Below, piece after piece: positions 33,493-42,156 of a stretch of DNA of 64,000 nt; position 1 is the stretch's first letter, and each line of letters begins with the position of its first letter. The notes under the pieces were generated by a model. It saw nothing but the letters and a program-made list of their open reading frames with translations, did no database searches and was not told the DNA's origin. The translations under genes and the position numbers were made by a program. The DNA comes from Candidatus Woesearchaeota archaeon (lineage in GTDB: Archaea; Nanobdellota; Nanobdellia; Woesearchaeales; JACJVV01): positions 558,001 through 622,000 of the forward strand of contig JACJVV010000001.1 in assembly GCA_020637495.1 (NCBI GenBank), in the 5' to 3' direction.

Positions 33493-34702
33493 TTTTGAAT
33501 CCTCCTATCTTCATCTTGATATAATCTGATTTGCTTATATCTTTAAGAATATCATCGAGTATTGTCTTATCTCTTCTCACTTTTGCGACAAGCTTTCCTT
33601 TTACAAGTCTTGTAGACTTGTATTTTCTCTTGAATATATCCATATGTTCTGGATATTCTTTGCCCGGGCCTTCTTGTATGAAATAATTCGGAAGCTTTGT
33701 CAATTCAGTCTTGTAATAAAAGTAGCTGGTCTTCTTCTTGTCCCAATACCATCCGCTTTTCTTCACCCTGAAAAGCTTTAATTCTTTCTCTATATATTCA
33801 TGAGCTTTGAGAAGCTTTGCTCCGACAATGTCTATCTTTCCAGAGGGAACATCTGCTTTTATGATTATATTGTAAAGCTTTCTTGTTTTGCTAATGTCAA
33901 ACTCTTTTGCCTGGAAGAATTCTACGCTTGGTCTTTTCAGGAATTCTCTTGTCTTTTTCTTGAGCCTTTCAAATGTCGTCTGGTTTATTGCAGCTGATGC
34001 ATTTCTATTTGGTTGTATCGGGTCCACGACAATCATCGGACCTTGTATCTTTGCTTTATCCAACACAGTCTTATGGTTGGCTATGTCAATCTCAACATGA
34101 TCTCTCCATTTCGCAATATTCTTCAGCAGATTGTTGAATGAACCATACTTTATGATCAGTATATCTGTTACATGTCCAGACAGGCCTTTTATGTAAGATT
34201 CAGCACCATATACACCAATGCCTTTGAAGAAGATCTTTGCAAGCTTTATCTCATCCTTCAGTCTTGGCTTCTTTGTCATGTGTTTCTTTACCCATGCTGC
34301 ATGTAATGGGCTTGCATCTGTCACATTGATAGCTTGTTCAGGTTTTGCTATCTTAAGGACAGGAACAATCTCGTATCTCTTATTGATATGGAAATAATCT
34401 CTGGAACCATGCACCTTTACAGGTTTCAATGGTTTGATTGCTTTTGTAAGAATCTTGCTAATATCCTTATCCTTGTATTCATTATAGTTGAACATGACAA
34501 ATATATCAACATCAAAATCATTTCCTATGAATGTCTCTTTTGCTGCACTGCCACCGAGCATAGGCGTTGCATTGATCTTGTTGTCTTTGAGAAGTCCTTT
34601 TATCTGCTTTATGAGCTTGCTTATTGCTGCTCTCTCTGCTTTTAGGTTATCTGTCTTGTTCTCTTCCAGCACCTGTTTTAGGATGCTATTGAATGTGCTC
34701 AT
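33482..34702 (-). CDS. cca: CCA tRNA nucleotidyltransferase (archaeal class I)
   Basis: 406 residues. The catalytic site is GGSAAKETFIGNDFDVDIF, with D64 and D66 as the metal-binding pair. Later segments (GYVKE-like parts; SYFYYKTELTKLPNYFIQEGP) match the archaeal C-terminal body and tail. It adds CCA to tRNA 3' ends; the tRNA gene at 57416-57571 lacks an encoded CCA, so this enzyme is needed. The start ATG is followed by a charged helix typical of the family. Confidence 0.9.
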   Translation of the reverse strand: MSTFNSILKQVLEENKTDNLKAERAAISKLIKQIKGLLKDNKINATPMLGGSAAKETFIGNDFDVDIFVMFNYNEYKDKDISKILTKAIKPLKPVKVHGSRDYFHINKRYEIVPVLKIAKPEQAINVTDASPLHAAWVKKHMTKKPRLKDEIKLAKIFFKGIGVYGAESYIKGLSGHVTDILIIKYGSFNNLLKNIAKWRDHVEIDIANHKTVLDKAKIQGPMIVVDPIQPNRNASAAINQTTFERLKKKTREFLKRPSVEFFQAKEFDISKTRKLYNIIIKADVPSGKIDIVGAKLLKAHEYIEKELKLFRVKKSGWYWDKKKTSYFYYKTELTKLPNYFIQEGPGKEYPEHMDIFKRKYKSTRLVKGKLVAKVRRDKTILDDILKDISKSDYIKMKIGGFKIVQ

Positions 34703-34744
34703 ACGTAATGTTGAGAAAATGCAGTATAAAAAGGTTTCTAATAC

Positions 34745-35602
34745 TTAATCTGATATCTTATTTGGATCTATTCCCATAAATATCTTCTGCCACCTTTCAT
34801 AACCTTTTTTTACTTCTTCTAATTTCTGTCTTGGAATATCTTCTTTTTTGGTGAATCCTATATCTGGATGCCTTCTTGAAAAGTTTTCTTTGTATTCATT
34901 TATCGCGTTATAATAAAGCTGTACTTTCTGTGGATCAATTATTGTGAATTCTCTGAAGTTGTACAATGACCATCTGTTCAATTCTATCCTTCCTGTTCTT
35001 CCATTCCCGTCAAAGAATGGATGTATCAATTCGAATTCAAGATGCATCTCCATCATCTTTTCCCTTGTTGCTCCTGGATTTGCATAGAATCTTGTTATTT
35101 TTCTCTGAAAGCTTCTCATAAGTCTTGAGACATATTCTGATTTTATGCTGCCTGATAAAAATTCCCCATACGCTGGGAAGAAAATCTGCATATCAGTCCT
35201 GAATTTTCCAGGGATATAGTTTTCTGCTATGTATTCAAGCGCTTTCTCTTTTGATTCATCACTTGCTTGTGCATCTTCTATGCTTTTTTTCTGATGATCT
35301 ATTATACCTTCCATCAATAAGCTATGTGTAGATCTTATGTCCTTCAAGACTGGAGCAGTCTCATGCTTTAATATGATCCATTCATACGCAAGGTAATGAT
35401 CATCAAGTTCAGGTCTGGATTCTGGTTTGTCTCCTAATTTTAAAGTTTGCATCCAGTCTGTTCTTATCCCTTCAATCTTGTTTGAATTATATACCAAATC
35501 CCACATCTTGAACCATTCCTGCCTTTCTTGGTTTAGTTTCAGGTAATCTTCTAGCTTGACTGTATACCAGAATTCATGTTGCTGCTTAGGGATATCTTCC
35601 AT
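34745..35602 (-). CDS. Fic-domain protein with its own inhibitory motif
   Basis: 285 residues. The Fic core HPFFDGNGRTGR is near residues 194-205 and keeps the catalytic His, the Asn-Gly-Arg loop and the phosphate-binding residues. S40xxxE44G45 (within SNKIEG) fits the (S/T)xxxE(G/N) inhibitory motif of class II Fic proteins, placed N-terminal to the domain, so activity is expected to be self-restrained. Fic proteins transfer AMP or a related group to target hydroxyls. No antitoxin gene is adjacent. The target is unknown. Confidence 0.88.
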   Translation of the reverse strand: MEDIPKQQHEFWYTVKLEDYLKLNQERQEWFKMWDLVYNSNKIEGIRTDWMQTLKLGDKPESRPELDDHYLAYEWIILKHETAPVLKDIRSTHSLLMEGIIDHQKKSIEDAQASDESKEKALEYIAENYIPGKFRTDMQIFFPAYGEFLSGSIKSEYVSRLMRSFQRKITRFYANPGATREKMMEMHLEFELIHPFFDGNGRTGRIELNRWSLYNFREFTIIDPQKVQLYYNAINEYKENFSRRHPDIGFTKKEDIPRQKLEEVKKGYERWQKIFMGIDPNKISD

Positions 35603-35676
35603 GCTGATGAGAATATTCTTGGTTATTTAAACCTCTGCATCATAAATAATATAAATTGTCTAAATTGAGTTGTTCC

Positions 35677-36036
35677 ATGACAAGAAAAACATACAAGGAA
35701 GAAAGACCATGGGGGGGGTTTGAGCAATTCACCCATAATGAGATAAGCACAGTAAAAATCCTACGAATAAAAGATGGGGAACAGCCTTCTGTTCAATATC
35801 ATCATAACCGTGAGGAATTGTGGCGGATAATAGGAGGAAAAGGTAAAGTATTGCAAGGAGAGGAATGGAAGCTTGCAAGACCTGGCGATGAATTCTTCAT
35901 TGAGAAAGGGATGGTACATACTGGTACAGGGGATGGTGAAGACTTGATAGTTTTGGAGATATCTTTCGGGAATTTTGATGAGAAAGATATAGTTCGTTTG
36001 GAAGATAAATATGGACGGCCAAGAGTGCCTGAGTAA
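35677..36036 (+). CDS. Cupin protein, mannose-6-phosphate isomerase type II-like
   Basis: 119 residues from the ATG at 35677; a TTG further upstream would extend it, but a TATA element (AATATAAATT near 35648) favours the ATG. RPWGGFEQF and VQYHHNREELW match the type II M6P isomerase cupin core, whose His and Glu residues bind the metal, and RPGDEFFIEKGMVHTG is the second cupin motif. The stand-alone C-terminal domain of GMP/PMI enzymes is about this size. A run of eight G at 35711-35718 codes the WGG. A sugar isomerase or epimerase role is plausible. Confidence 0.78.
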   Translation: MTRKTYKEERPWGGFEQFTHNEISTVKILRIKDGEQPSVQYHHNREELWRIIGGKGKVLQGEEWKLARPGDEFFIEKGMVHTGTGDGEDLIVLEISFGNFDEKDIVRLEDKYGRPRVPE

Positions 36037-36039
36037 AAG

Positions 36040-36363
36040 ATGAAAAAATTGAAATTTGCAGACGATCTACCTGAGAAAGTGCTTTCTGGAACGAAGAATT
36101 CCACTTGGCGTGTCAATGATGATAAGGATATCTCTTCTGGTGACGAACTGTCTCTCTGTAGGATTGATGGGAACGAGTTTGCTACTGCAAAAGTGATTTT
36201 TGTTAAGGAAACTACATTTGGTGAATTATCTGAGCAAGATTGGGAGGGACACGAGAAATTTTCATCTGAAAAAGAGATGTATTCTACTTATTCTAAATAT
36301 TATGATTTTAAGGTTTTTCCTGAGACTGAACTAAAGATCATCAAGTTTAAACTAGATAAATAA
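36040..36363 (+). CDS. ASCH-domain protein
   Basis: 107 residues. It begins with MKKLKFADDLPEKVLSGTKNSTWRV, which is the ASCH-domain start (K at the beginning, L-x-G-x-K, and T/S-x-R residues). It proceeds to a GDELSLCR strand and ends FKLDK. ASCH domains resemble PUA and EVE folds and are thought to bind RNA or modified nucleotides. The ATG is 3 bp after the cupin stop, so the two genes share a transcript. Function unknown. Confidence 0.8.
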   Translation: MKKLKFADDLPEKVLSGTKNSTWRVNDDKDISSGDELSLCRIDGNEFATAKVIFVKETTFGELSEQDWEGHEKFSSEKEMYSTYSKYYDFKVFPETELKIIKFKLDK

Positions 36364-36394
36364 CACAACAATTATAAATAACATTTTCTAGAAG

Positions 36395-37510
36395 ATGGAT
36401 ATGACTTGGTATGGTTCAATAGATTTATGGATTTTTGTTGCTTTCTTAGTTGTAGGTTATCTTACACTTATTATTTCACGGAAGCATCATCTTCCTGAAC
36501 CATTGATCTTAATTGCGTTAGGAGTTGGAGCAAGGTTCTTGGTTGATATCCAGCTTGGGATTGCAATATTATTGTGCATTGTAGTATTGCTATTTGATAT
36601 CGGTGCACATTTCATACCGAGAAAGTTTGATGCACATAGCATGCTGATAAGTGAATTTGTACTGTATTCAATAATAATCAATTCATTGATCTCAGGGATA
36701 TTATTCTATTTTCTTATAGGTATAAGTGTTGATATGGTCGTGCTTTCTGTAATCTCTGGCTGCTTGATAAGCACTTGTTCTCAATTCGAGATATTGAAAG
36801 TCTTCAAGATAAAAAAGAATAGATTGTATAACCTTACCATGAAAGAGGAGCATACTTCGAATGCGATTTCAATGGTGATATGCTTGATATTATTGTCTCT
36901 ATTGCTTGATATGAAGATAGGTGTTCCATCTGCAGTAAAGAATATGTTTACATACTTCTTTGTGGATATAGGCGTTGGCATCTTCATAGGATTACTTACA
37001 TTGTATATAGTAGTAAAGATGTTCAAGCACAAGTATTTCAGGATTATTTCATTGGTAATATCTCTATTAACATATTTCATTGCTGTTGAGCTTGGAGGAA
37101 GCGGTTTTTTGGCAATATTGGTGCTATCATTGTTTTTCCATAATATCGTCTCAAGAATGCCTGATATGGATGAGTTTGCACCATTGTTGAGGAATGTTGT
37201 ATATCTATTCGTATACATTGCGTTGGGTTATATAATCGATATATCATGGCAGATTGTTGTGATTGCATCAGTTCTATTTGGGCTGTACCTAGTCTTTAGG
37301 CTTCTGCTTTTGAGTCTTATCTTAAGATATCACAGGGTATTTATGACGCTGGATTCTCCGAAAGGGATACTTGCCATCTCTGTTGCAATGTTCTTCATGA
37401 TGCTACTTCCACAACTCTCCTGGCTGTTCTCCTCTTTGTTGCTCATGTTCATATTCTCAATCACAGTATCTTATATAGCTAATTACACGATAAAGGATAT
37501 TGTTGTTTGA
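36395..37510 (+). CDS. Cation/proton antiporter-like membrane protein (CPA family, reduced)
   Basis: 371 residues with ten or more hydrophobic segments. The order VGYLTLIISRKHHLPEP, then LIALGVG, is that of CPA antiporter TM1-2. The two hallmark acidic residues of the ion site are less clear: there is an EEHTSNAISMVI segment near 148 and a LDSPKGILAISVA segment near 322, which corresponds to a P-x-G-x-x-x motif. It is smaller than typical NhaP proteins (about 400-600) and lacks a cytoplasmic tail. A Na+/H+ or K+/H+ exchanger is likely, but the key residues would need alignment. Confidence 0.6.
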   Translation: MDMTWYGSIDLWIFVAFLVVGYLTLIISRKHHLPEPLILIALGVGARFLVDIQLGIAILLCIVVLLFDIGAHFIPRKFDAHSMLISEFVLYSIIINSLISGILFYFLIGISVDMVVLSVISGCLISTCSQFEILKVFKIKKNRLYNLTMKEEHTSNAISMVICLILLSLLLDMKIGVPSAVKNMFTYFFVDIGVGIFIGLLTLYIVVKMFKHKYFRIISLVISLLTYFIAVELGGSGFLAILVLSLFFHNIVSRMPDMDEFAPLLRNVVYLFVYIALGYIIDISWQIVVIASVLFGLYLVFRLLLLSLILRYHRVFMTLDSPKGILAISVAMFFMMLLPQLSWLFSSLLLMFIFSITVSYIANYTIKDIVV

Positions 37511-37580
37511 TTGTCCTCTTCAATCTATATATTGCATCCTATTGGTAAAATTTAAAAAGGAACTAGTCTGAAACATCACT

Positions 37581-38558
37581 ATGTATGATGTAATAAGCGT
37601 TGGAAGCGCTACGATCGATTGTTTCGTTGAGACTGGCGAGACATTGTTCCAACAGATAACCAAGCATATGGACGAGCCTATAGTCAGGGTTCCATTCGGA
37701 AGCAAGATTGTAGTTGATGCTGTAGATTTCTTGACAGGAGGCGGAGGCACTAACTGTGCTGTCTCTTTTGCGAGATTAGGTTTAAAGACTGCTTATCTTG
37801 GGAAACTTGGCGGAGAGCAGTCAAGGCTAGTTCTGGAAGAATTAAAGAAGGAGAAAGTAGACATCTCTCTCGTCGTGCCTGCAAAAGATACTGGATTCAG
37901 TGTCGTTCTTGACGCAAAAGGTCATGATAGGACAATATTGACATATAAGGCAAGCAATAATGACATGTTGTGGAATGAATTAGACAAGAAAAAATTGCAG
38001 ACAAAATGGTTCTATATGGCTTCGATGGTTGGTGAAAGCTACAAGACGCAATTGAAGCTATTTGAATATGCGAAAAAGAACGGGATAAAAGTAGCTTACA
38101 ATCCATCATCATATATTGCAAAACAAGGGTACAAGAAACTGAAAAAGCTTCTTGATTGCACTGATATCTTAGTATTCAACAAAGAGGAAGCATTCGAACT
38201 TCTGGGAGAAATGTTTGATATAGAGACTGCACTCAAGAAACTCAAGAAGCTAGTCAATGGTATTGTTGTTGTCACAGATGGTTCTAAAGGATGCCATTGT
38301 TATGCTGACAAGTATTATTACTTATGGCCTAGCGCTTTGAAAGCTAAGGAGGCAACTGGTGCTGGAGATAGTTTTGCGTCTGCGTTCGTAGCTGGTCTTA
38401 TAATGGGACATGATATCCCTTATTGCCTGCAGATGGGACAGGCAAATGCTGAATCAGTTATTATGCATAAAGGTGCAAAGAATGATCTGCAGACATATCC
38501 TCAAGTACAAAGCAAGATAAAGAAGAATCCTGCGAAATTGACGGTCAAGGATATATAA
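37581..38558 (+). CDS. PfkB-family carbohydrate kinase
   Basis: 325 residues. The N-terminal GGGGTNCAVSFARLG segment near 54-68 is the PfkB sugar-binding signature. TGAGDSFASAF at 259-269 contains the catalytic Asp (D263) and the anion hole. The fold binds ATP and a sugar or nucleoside; specificity is not set by these motifs (ribokinase, fructokinase, 6-phosphofructokinase or ADP-type kinases are related). The aldolase gene at 41228 and the GAPDH gene at 59236 would fit glycolytic use. Confidence 0.85.
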   Translation: MYDVISVGSATIDCFVETGETLFQQITKHMDEPIVRVPFGSKIVVDAVDFLTGGGGTNCAVSFARLGLKTAYLGKLGGEQSRLVLEELKKEKVDISLVVPAKDTGFSVVLDAKGHDRTILTYKASNNDMLWNELDKKKLQTKWFYMASMVGESYKTQLKLFEYAKKNGIKVAYNPSSYIAKQGYKKLKKLLDCTDILVFNKEEAFELLGEMFDIETALKKLKKLVNGIVVVTDGSKGCHCYADKYYYLWPSALKAKEATGAGDSFASAFVAGLIMGHDIPYCLQMGQANAESVIMHKGAKNDLQTYPQVQSKIKKNPAKLTVKDI

Positions 38559-38575
38559 TCCTATCACTTATTCTC

Positions 38576-39163
38576 CTACCACTTATATCCTATCTTCAAG
38601 CCGATCATATGGTTGTCTTTATTGTCTTTCTTGTTCCTGTATGCATCCTCAATTCCTAGACTAAAATCTCCTAGCCTGATACCTATTCCAAGCCCGAATC
38701 TATTCTCAGTAATATCCAAATTCTCACTTTGGATTAGCTGATAGAACAAATATGGCTTTGTCATTCCTACTTTTCTTGATGCTTGTAATCTGTTCCTAAA
38801 AATCCATTGATCACTCTTTGTATCATATTCACCATGTCCTTTGAGTGCTAGTCTTATGGATCCAAGTGCTGTTTGAAACTGTGGATTAATGACGAAAACA
38901 TCACTTTCTGTTTGCTTTATTTCCTGATCAACATATTTTCCGGCAAGAGAGAACGAATCATTTAACTTGTATTCAAGTCCAACTGCACGTTGTACGAAGT
39001 AATGATCATGTTCTTTGAACCTATCTTGTGTTTCTACAAAAACAGTAGTGTTGCTGGCAACTTCTCCACCAGCTTTTGTAACCAATCTATATTCCAGATT
39101 ATCTGCATTTGCTTTCATTGTTGCAGCTGCTAGAGCTACCGCTATTATTGTCCTTAATCTCAT
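38576..39163 (-). CDS. Secreted beta-barrel-like protein
   Basis: 195 residues. A signal peptide covers about 1-20 (IIAVALAAATMKANA, then D). The mature protein has about ten alternating hydrophobic strands, with a repeated pattern such as FGLGIGIRLGDFSLGIED and IGLKIGYKW, and ends with an aromatic residue, as in bacterial outer-membrane barrels. The words FRNRLQASRK and PYLFYQL resemble DUF2490-type barrels. An archaeon lacks a classical outer membrane, so this is unexpected. A TATA element (39200-39210, minus strand) and GGGTGGT support expression. It is divergent from the TrmB regulator. Confidence 0.6.
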   Translation of the reverse strand: MRLRTIIAVALAAATMKANADNLEYRLVTKAGGEVASNTTVFVETQDRFKEHDHYFVQRAVGLEYKLNDSFSLAGKYVDQEIKQTESDVFVINPQFQTALGSIRLALKGHGEYDTKSDQWIFRNRLQASRKVGMTKPYLFYQLIQSENLDITENRFGLGIGIRLGDFSLGIEDAYRNKKDNKDNHMIGLKIGYKW

Positions 39164-39262
39164 TTAAACCACCCTTAATATGTGAGAACTTAGTGGTGTA
39201 TATAAATAGATGTAGTCATATTATATGACAACATTTATTAATACTTATGCATTCCAATAATC

Positions 39263-39994
39263 ATGCTAGAACTGCAGCAATTCGGGTTGACGAAAACAGA
39301 GTCACATGTGTATGTGAATCTTCTGAGACTAGGCAGTACTACTTCAGGCCCACTTGTCAAGAAGACAGAATTGCATCGCGCAACTGTATATGATGTTTTG
39401 AAGAGACTTATGGAGAAAGGTCTTGTTGATTTTATTCTAAAGGGAAAAACAAAATATTTTCAGGCAACTGATCCATCCAGATTTCTGGAGTTCATAGAAG
39501 AAGAAAAGAATGCGATTGAGATTAAGGAGAGGAATGTCAAGAATGTTATAGGTGAACTGAAACAGATGCAAGAGTCATCAATCAATAATCAGATTGCCCA
39601 CATCTCTCAAGGTTTGCGAGCTATCAAAGCTATATATGACGAGATAACGAAAGCAGATGAAGCCTGGATCTTTGGTTCAAGTGGAAGGATATATGAAATC
39701 CTGGGAAATGACTTTGTTAAGATAAAAAACATATGGATTAGGAAAAAGGTAAGAATTCATCATCTAGTCTCTGAACGAAGTAGAGGTGGTTTTCATACCT
39801 TCAATTCGAAGTATGCAAAATCAAGATATCTTCCGAAAACCTTTGAAAGCCCGATATCGACTTTGATATGGGGTAGCAAAGTAGGCATATTTCTTTGGAT
39901 AGAGAATCCTGTAGCTTTTGTAATTGAAAGCAAGGAAGCTGCTGATGCATATAAGACATATTTTGATCTTCTTTGGAAAACCGCAAAGAAGTGA
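39263..39994 (+). CDS. TrmB-family transcriptional regulator
   Basis: 243 residues. The N-terminal winged helix is at about 1-70 (QQFGLTKTESHVYVNLL, then HRATVYDVLKRLMEKGLV), followed by a coiled dimerisation helix (IEIKERNVKN) and a C-terminal ligand-binding domain. TrmB proteins repress or activate sugar-uptake genes. It is divergent from the barrel-like gene (100-bp gap) and may regulate it. The sugar ligand cannot be read from sequence. Confidence 0.88.
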   Translation: MLELQQFGLTKTESHVYVNLLRLGSTTSGPLVKKTELHRATVYDVLKRLMEKGLVDFILKGKTKYFQATDPSRFLEFIEEEKNAIEIKERNVKNVIGELKQMQESSINNQIAHISQGLRAIKAIYDEITKADEAWIFGSSGRIYEILGNDFVKIKNIWIRKKVRIHHLVSERSRGGFHTFNSKYAKSRYLPKTFESPISTLIWGSKVGIFLWIENPVAFVIESKEAADAYKTYFDLLWKTAKK

Positions 39995-40112
39995 TCTCTT
40001 CTTTAATTGAATTGATATTTTGGATTTATGGCCAATGGAATGAGAATACTTTGACCATGAAGAAAGATTAATTGAATTGCATTTAAAGATATTACTCTGA
40101 AATAACGTTGCA

Positions 40113-40265
40113 TTATCTGATGAGCATCTGCATTGTCCAATATGCATTACCTTCTTGGCAAGTATTTTTTATCAGAGAAGCCATACAGCTTTCACAATAT
40201 AGGTTTTCGTGAAAATTCACATGACTGCATTTAGGACACTTATTCTTTATCTGGGTTGTAAGCAT
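40113..40265 (-). CDS. Mini zinc-ribbon protein, copy 2
   Basis: 50 residues, read on the minus strand from the ATG at 40265 to TAA at 40113. Four cysteines form CPKC, then 10 residues, then CESC, consistent with a zinc ribbon. The rest (ASLIKNTCQEGNAYWTM) aligns with the copy at 40301-40450 (CPRC, CENC, then LLLNKSQEANANW). The two are tandem paralogues, separated by 35 bp. This is too small to be assigned by length alone, but the paired motifs and shared spacing make translation likely. Nucleic-acid or protein binding is possible. Confidence 0.65.
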   Translation of the reverse strand: MLTTQIKNKCPKCSHVNFHENLYCESCMASLIKNTCQEGNAYWTMQMLIR

Positions 40266-40300
40266 AAGAAATGAGAATAAAAGAGGCTATTTAAAGTTAA

Positions 40301-40450
40301 TCAATCTAGCTTGCTTATTGACCAATTAGCATTTGCTTCCTGGCTTTTATTCAGCAATAGGTTACATAGGCAATTCTCACAATGAGCAGATTCTCCGAAA
40401 ACCTTCTGTCTGCATCTTGGGCATACCCTTGGCTTTATTGTGTTGTACAT
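40301..40450 (-). CDS. Mini zinc-ribbon protein, copy 1
   Basis: 49 residues, starting 1 base after the stop of the membrane-protein gene upstream and ending at 40301. CPRC near residues 10-13 and CENC near 24-27 form a zinc-ribbon-type pair spaced by 10 residues, followed by a conserved N-L-L-L-N-K-S-Q-E-A-N-A-N-W tail shared with its tandem copy. It is part of a four-gene minus-strand unit made of two duplicate pairs. Function unknown. Confidence 0.65.
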   Translation of the reverse strand: MYNTIKPRVCPRCRQKVFGESAHCENCLCNLLLNKSQEANANWSISKLD

Positions 40451-40451
40451 T

Positions 40452-40742
40452 TTAGATTATCCTTGAATTGTAACGATTTTGCATATATTCAGAGGGGTTA
40501 CTATTATATTCTTTCAGATCTTTTATAATTCCTCTTGGGATATCGATCCCTTTAGTTATTCCAAGCACAACCATAACTAAACCTAACCCTATTCCAATTC
40601 CATTATCTTTGTAATGTGAAGCAGTAGCAACTCCTCCCATACTAAGTAATGGCATTACCATTGATGTTTTTAGTCTTGAATAAATATCGCCATAAAAAAT
40701 ATTATTTGCTTCTTGTTTGGTTATTTCAGTAAGTCCTGTCAT
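40452..40742 (-). CDS. Small two-TM protein, copy 2
   Basis: 96 residues. Two hydrophobic segments near 30-45 and 50-68 are followed by a soluble tail KDLKEYNSNPSEYMQNRYN. This tail and the membrane layout match the protein at 40745-41080 (KDYFSNPEAYIGENYA), so they are tandem paralogues. It is 2 bp from its upstream copy. Function unknown. Confidence 0.6.
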   Translation of the reverse strand: MTGLTEITKQEANNIFYGDIYSRLKTSMVMPLLSMGGVATASHYKDNGIGIGLGLVMVVLGITKGIDIPRGIIKDLKEYNSNPSEYMQNRYNSRII

Positions 40743-40744
40743 TT

Positions 40745-41080
40745 TTATGCCTCTCCAGGACTGTATTCTTTTCTTCCTGGGATATTAAAATTCTCTTGTG
40801 CAATTGCGTAATTCTCTCCTATGTAAGCTTCAGGGTTGCTGAAATAGTCTTTGACTATCTGTTTGATGTCTTTAGCAGTCTTGTAACCTAGTCCTAATGC
40901 AACAACTGTTGCAAAAGCTCCTATTGTTGATAACACTGGACCTTTATCAAGTGCTATAGCTGCAACTCCTCCTGCTGCAACAAATGGTTGTGCAGCCAAT
41001 AACTTTACTCTGCCAACAAGATCATTCTTGATCTCTTTATTGGCTCTTGCTATCTCCATTTTCTTGAAATCTGTGCTCAT
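40745..41080 (-). CDS. Small two-TM protein, copy 1
   Basis: 111 residues from the ATG at 41080, chosen over a GTG three codons upstream because AAAGGTGGT precedes the ATG. A charged N-terminus leads to two hydrophobic stretches (AAGGVAAIALDKG and TIGAFATVVALGLGY), then KDIKQIVKDYFSNPEAYIG and a tail. Copy 2 downstream shares the layout. It leads a four-gene unit with the two mini zinc-ribbon genes. Confidence 0.6.
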   Translation of the reverse strand: MSTDFKKMEIARANKEIKNDLVGRVKLLAAQPFVAAGGVAAIALDKGPVLSTIGAFATVVALGLGYKTAKDIKQIVKDYFSNPEAYIGENYAIAQENFNIPGRKEYSPGEA

Positions 41081-41227
41081 TAATACCACCTTTCAATAGC
41101 TTATTCTCATAACTATATAAATCTTTCGTTTTTAGTCACTTTATAGTGGTAAATTATTAGCAATGAGTGTATAAGCGCAAATATTATAAAGAGCTGTATT
41201 TAAAATCAATATATAAGGGGTGATTTC

Positions 41228-42142
41228 ATGCTTGTAACAGGTAAAGAGATTCTAGTCAAAGCCAGAGAAGGCAGATATGGAGTTGGAGCTTTCAACTTCG
41301 TTAATATGGAGATTCTTCAGGTATTGCTTCAGGCAGCAAACGAAGAGAGGAGTCCAATAATTATCCAGGCAACGGAAGGTGCAGTGAAATATGTCGGCCT
41401 TCCTTTCCTGAAAGGATTTGCTTCTATAATAAATGAAGTAGCACAGGTTCCAGCTGCATTGCATCTTGACCATGGGCAGTCATTGGATACTGTAAAGAAA
41501 GTCATTGATGCTGGTTTCACTTCTGTAATGATAGATGCAAGCCATCATGATTATGAAGAGAATATCAGGATAACAAAGGAAGTTGTCGAGTATGCTCATT
41601 CTAAGGGAGTTACTGTCGAAGCAGAGCTTGGAACTATAGGTGGTGAGGAGGATGGTGTTGAAGCAAAACACATAATCTACACTGAACCAGAGACAGCAAA
41701 GGATTTTGTTGAAAGGACGGGTGTCGATTATCTTGCTATCGCAATAGGGACAAGCCATGGTGCATACAAGTTCCAAGGAGAGGCAAAGCTCAATTTTGAG
41801 ATATTGGACAAGATAAAGGAAATGATCCCTATACCGCTTGTATTGCATGGTGCATCAAGCATACCGCATGATGCTGTCCAGAGGATAAACGATAATGGTG
41901 GTAATGTTCAGGATGCACATGGTGTCGATGATGTTACAATGTCAGAAGCTGTTTCAAGAGGAATATCAAAAGTCAATACTGATTCTGATCTTAGATTGAT
42001 ATGGACAGGAAGCGTCAGGGAAGTCCTTATGAAGAAGCCAGAGGTATTTGATCTTAGGAAGATAATCAGCCCTGCAAGAGAGAATCTTGTAAATTACATA
42101 AAGCACAGGATGCAGGTAATGGGAAGTTCAGGAAAAGCATAA
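41228..42142 (+). CDS. fba: Fructose-bisphosphate aldolase class II
   Basis: 304 residues. LHLDHGQ near 78-84 gives the zinc-binding His and catalytic Asp; EAELGTIGGEED near 136 and VLHGAS near 212 complete the metal site. This is the zinc-dependent (class II) enzyme of bacterial type, not the archaeal class I aldolase/phosphatase. It cleaves fructose 1,6-bisphosphate into DHAP and GAP. A GGGGTGAT site precedes the ATG. It is followed 14 bp later by the stomatin gene, likely on one transcript. Confidence 0.93.
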   Translation: MLVTGKEILVKAREGRYGVGAFNFVNMEILQVLLQAANEERSPIIIQATEGAVKYVGLPFLKGFASIINEVAQVPAALHLDHGQSLDTVKKVIDAGFTSVMIDASHHDYEENIRITKEVVEYAHSKGVTVEAELGTIGGEEDGVEAKHIIYTEPETAKDFVERTGVDYLAIAIGTSHGAYKFQGEAKLNFEILDKIKEMIPIPLVLHGASSIPHDAVQRINDNGGNVQDAHGVDDVTMSEAVSRGISKVNTDSDLRLIWTGSVREVLMKKPEVFDLRKIISPARENLVNYIKHRMQVMGSSGKA

Positions 42143-42156
42143 GGAGGTAACTTAAA

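Noticed and set aside
40452..41080. A toxin-antitoxin pair
   Set aside because: Two similar two-TM proteins and two similar zinc-ribbon proteins do not match any toxin-antitoxin pattern I know.
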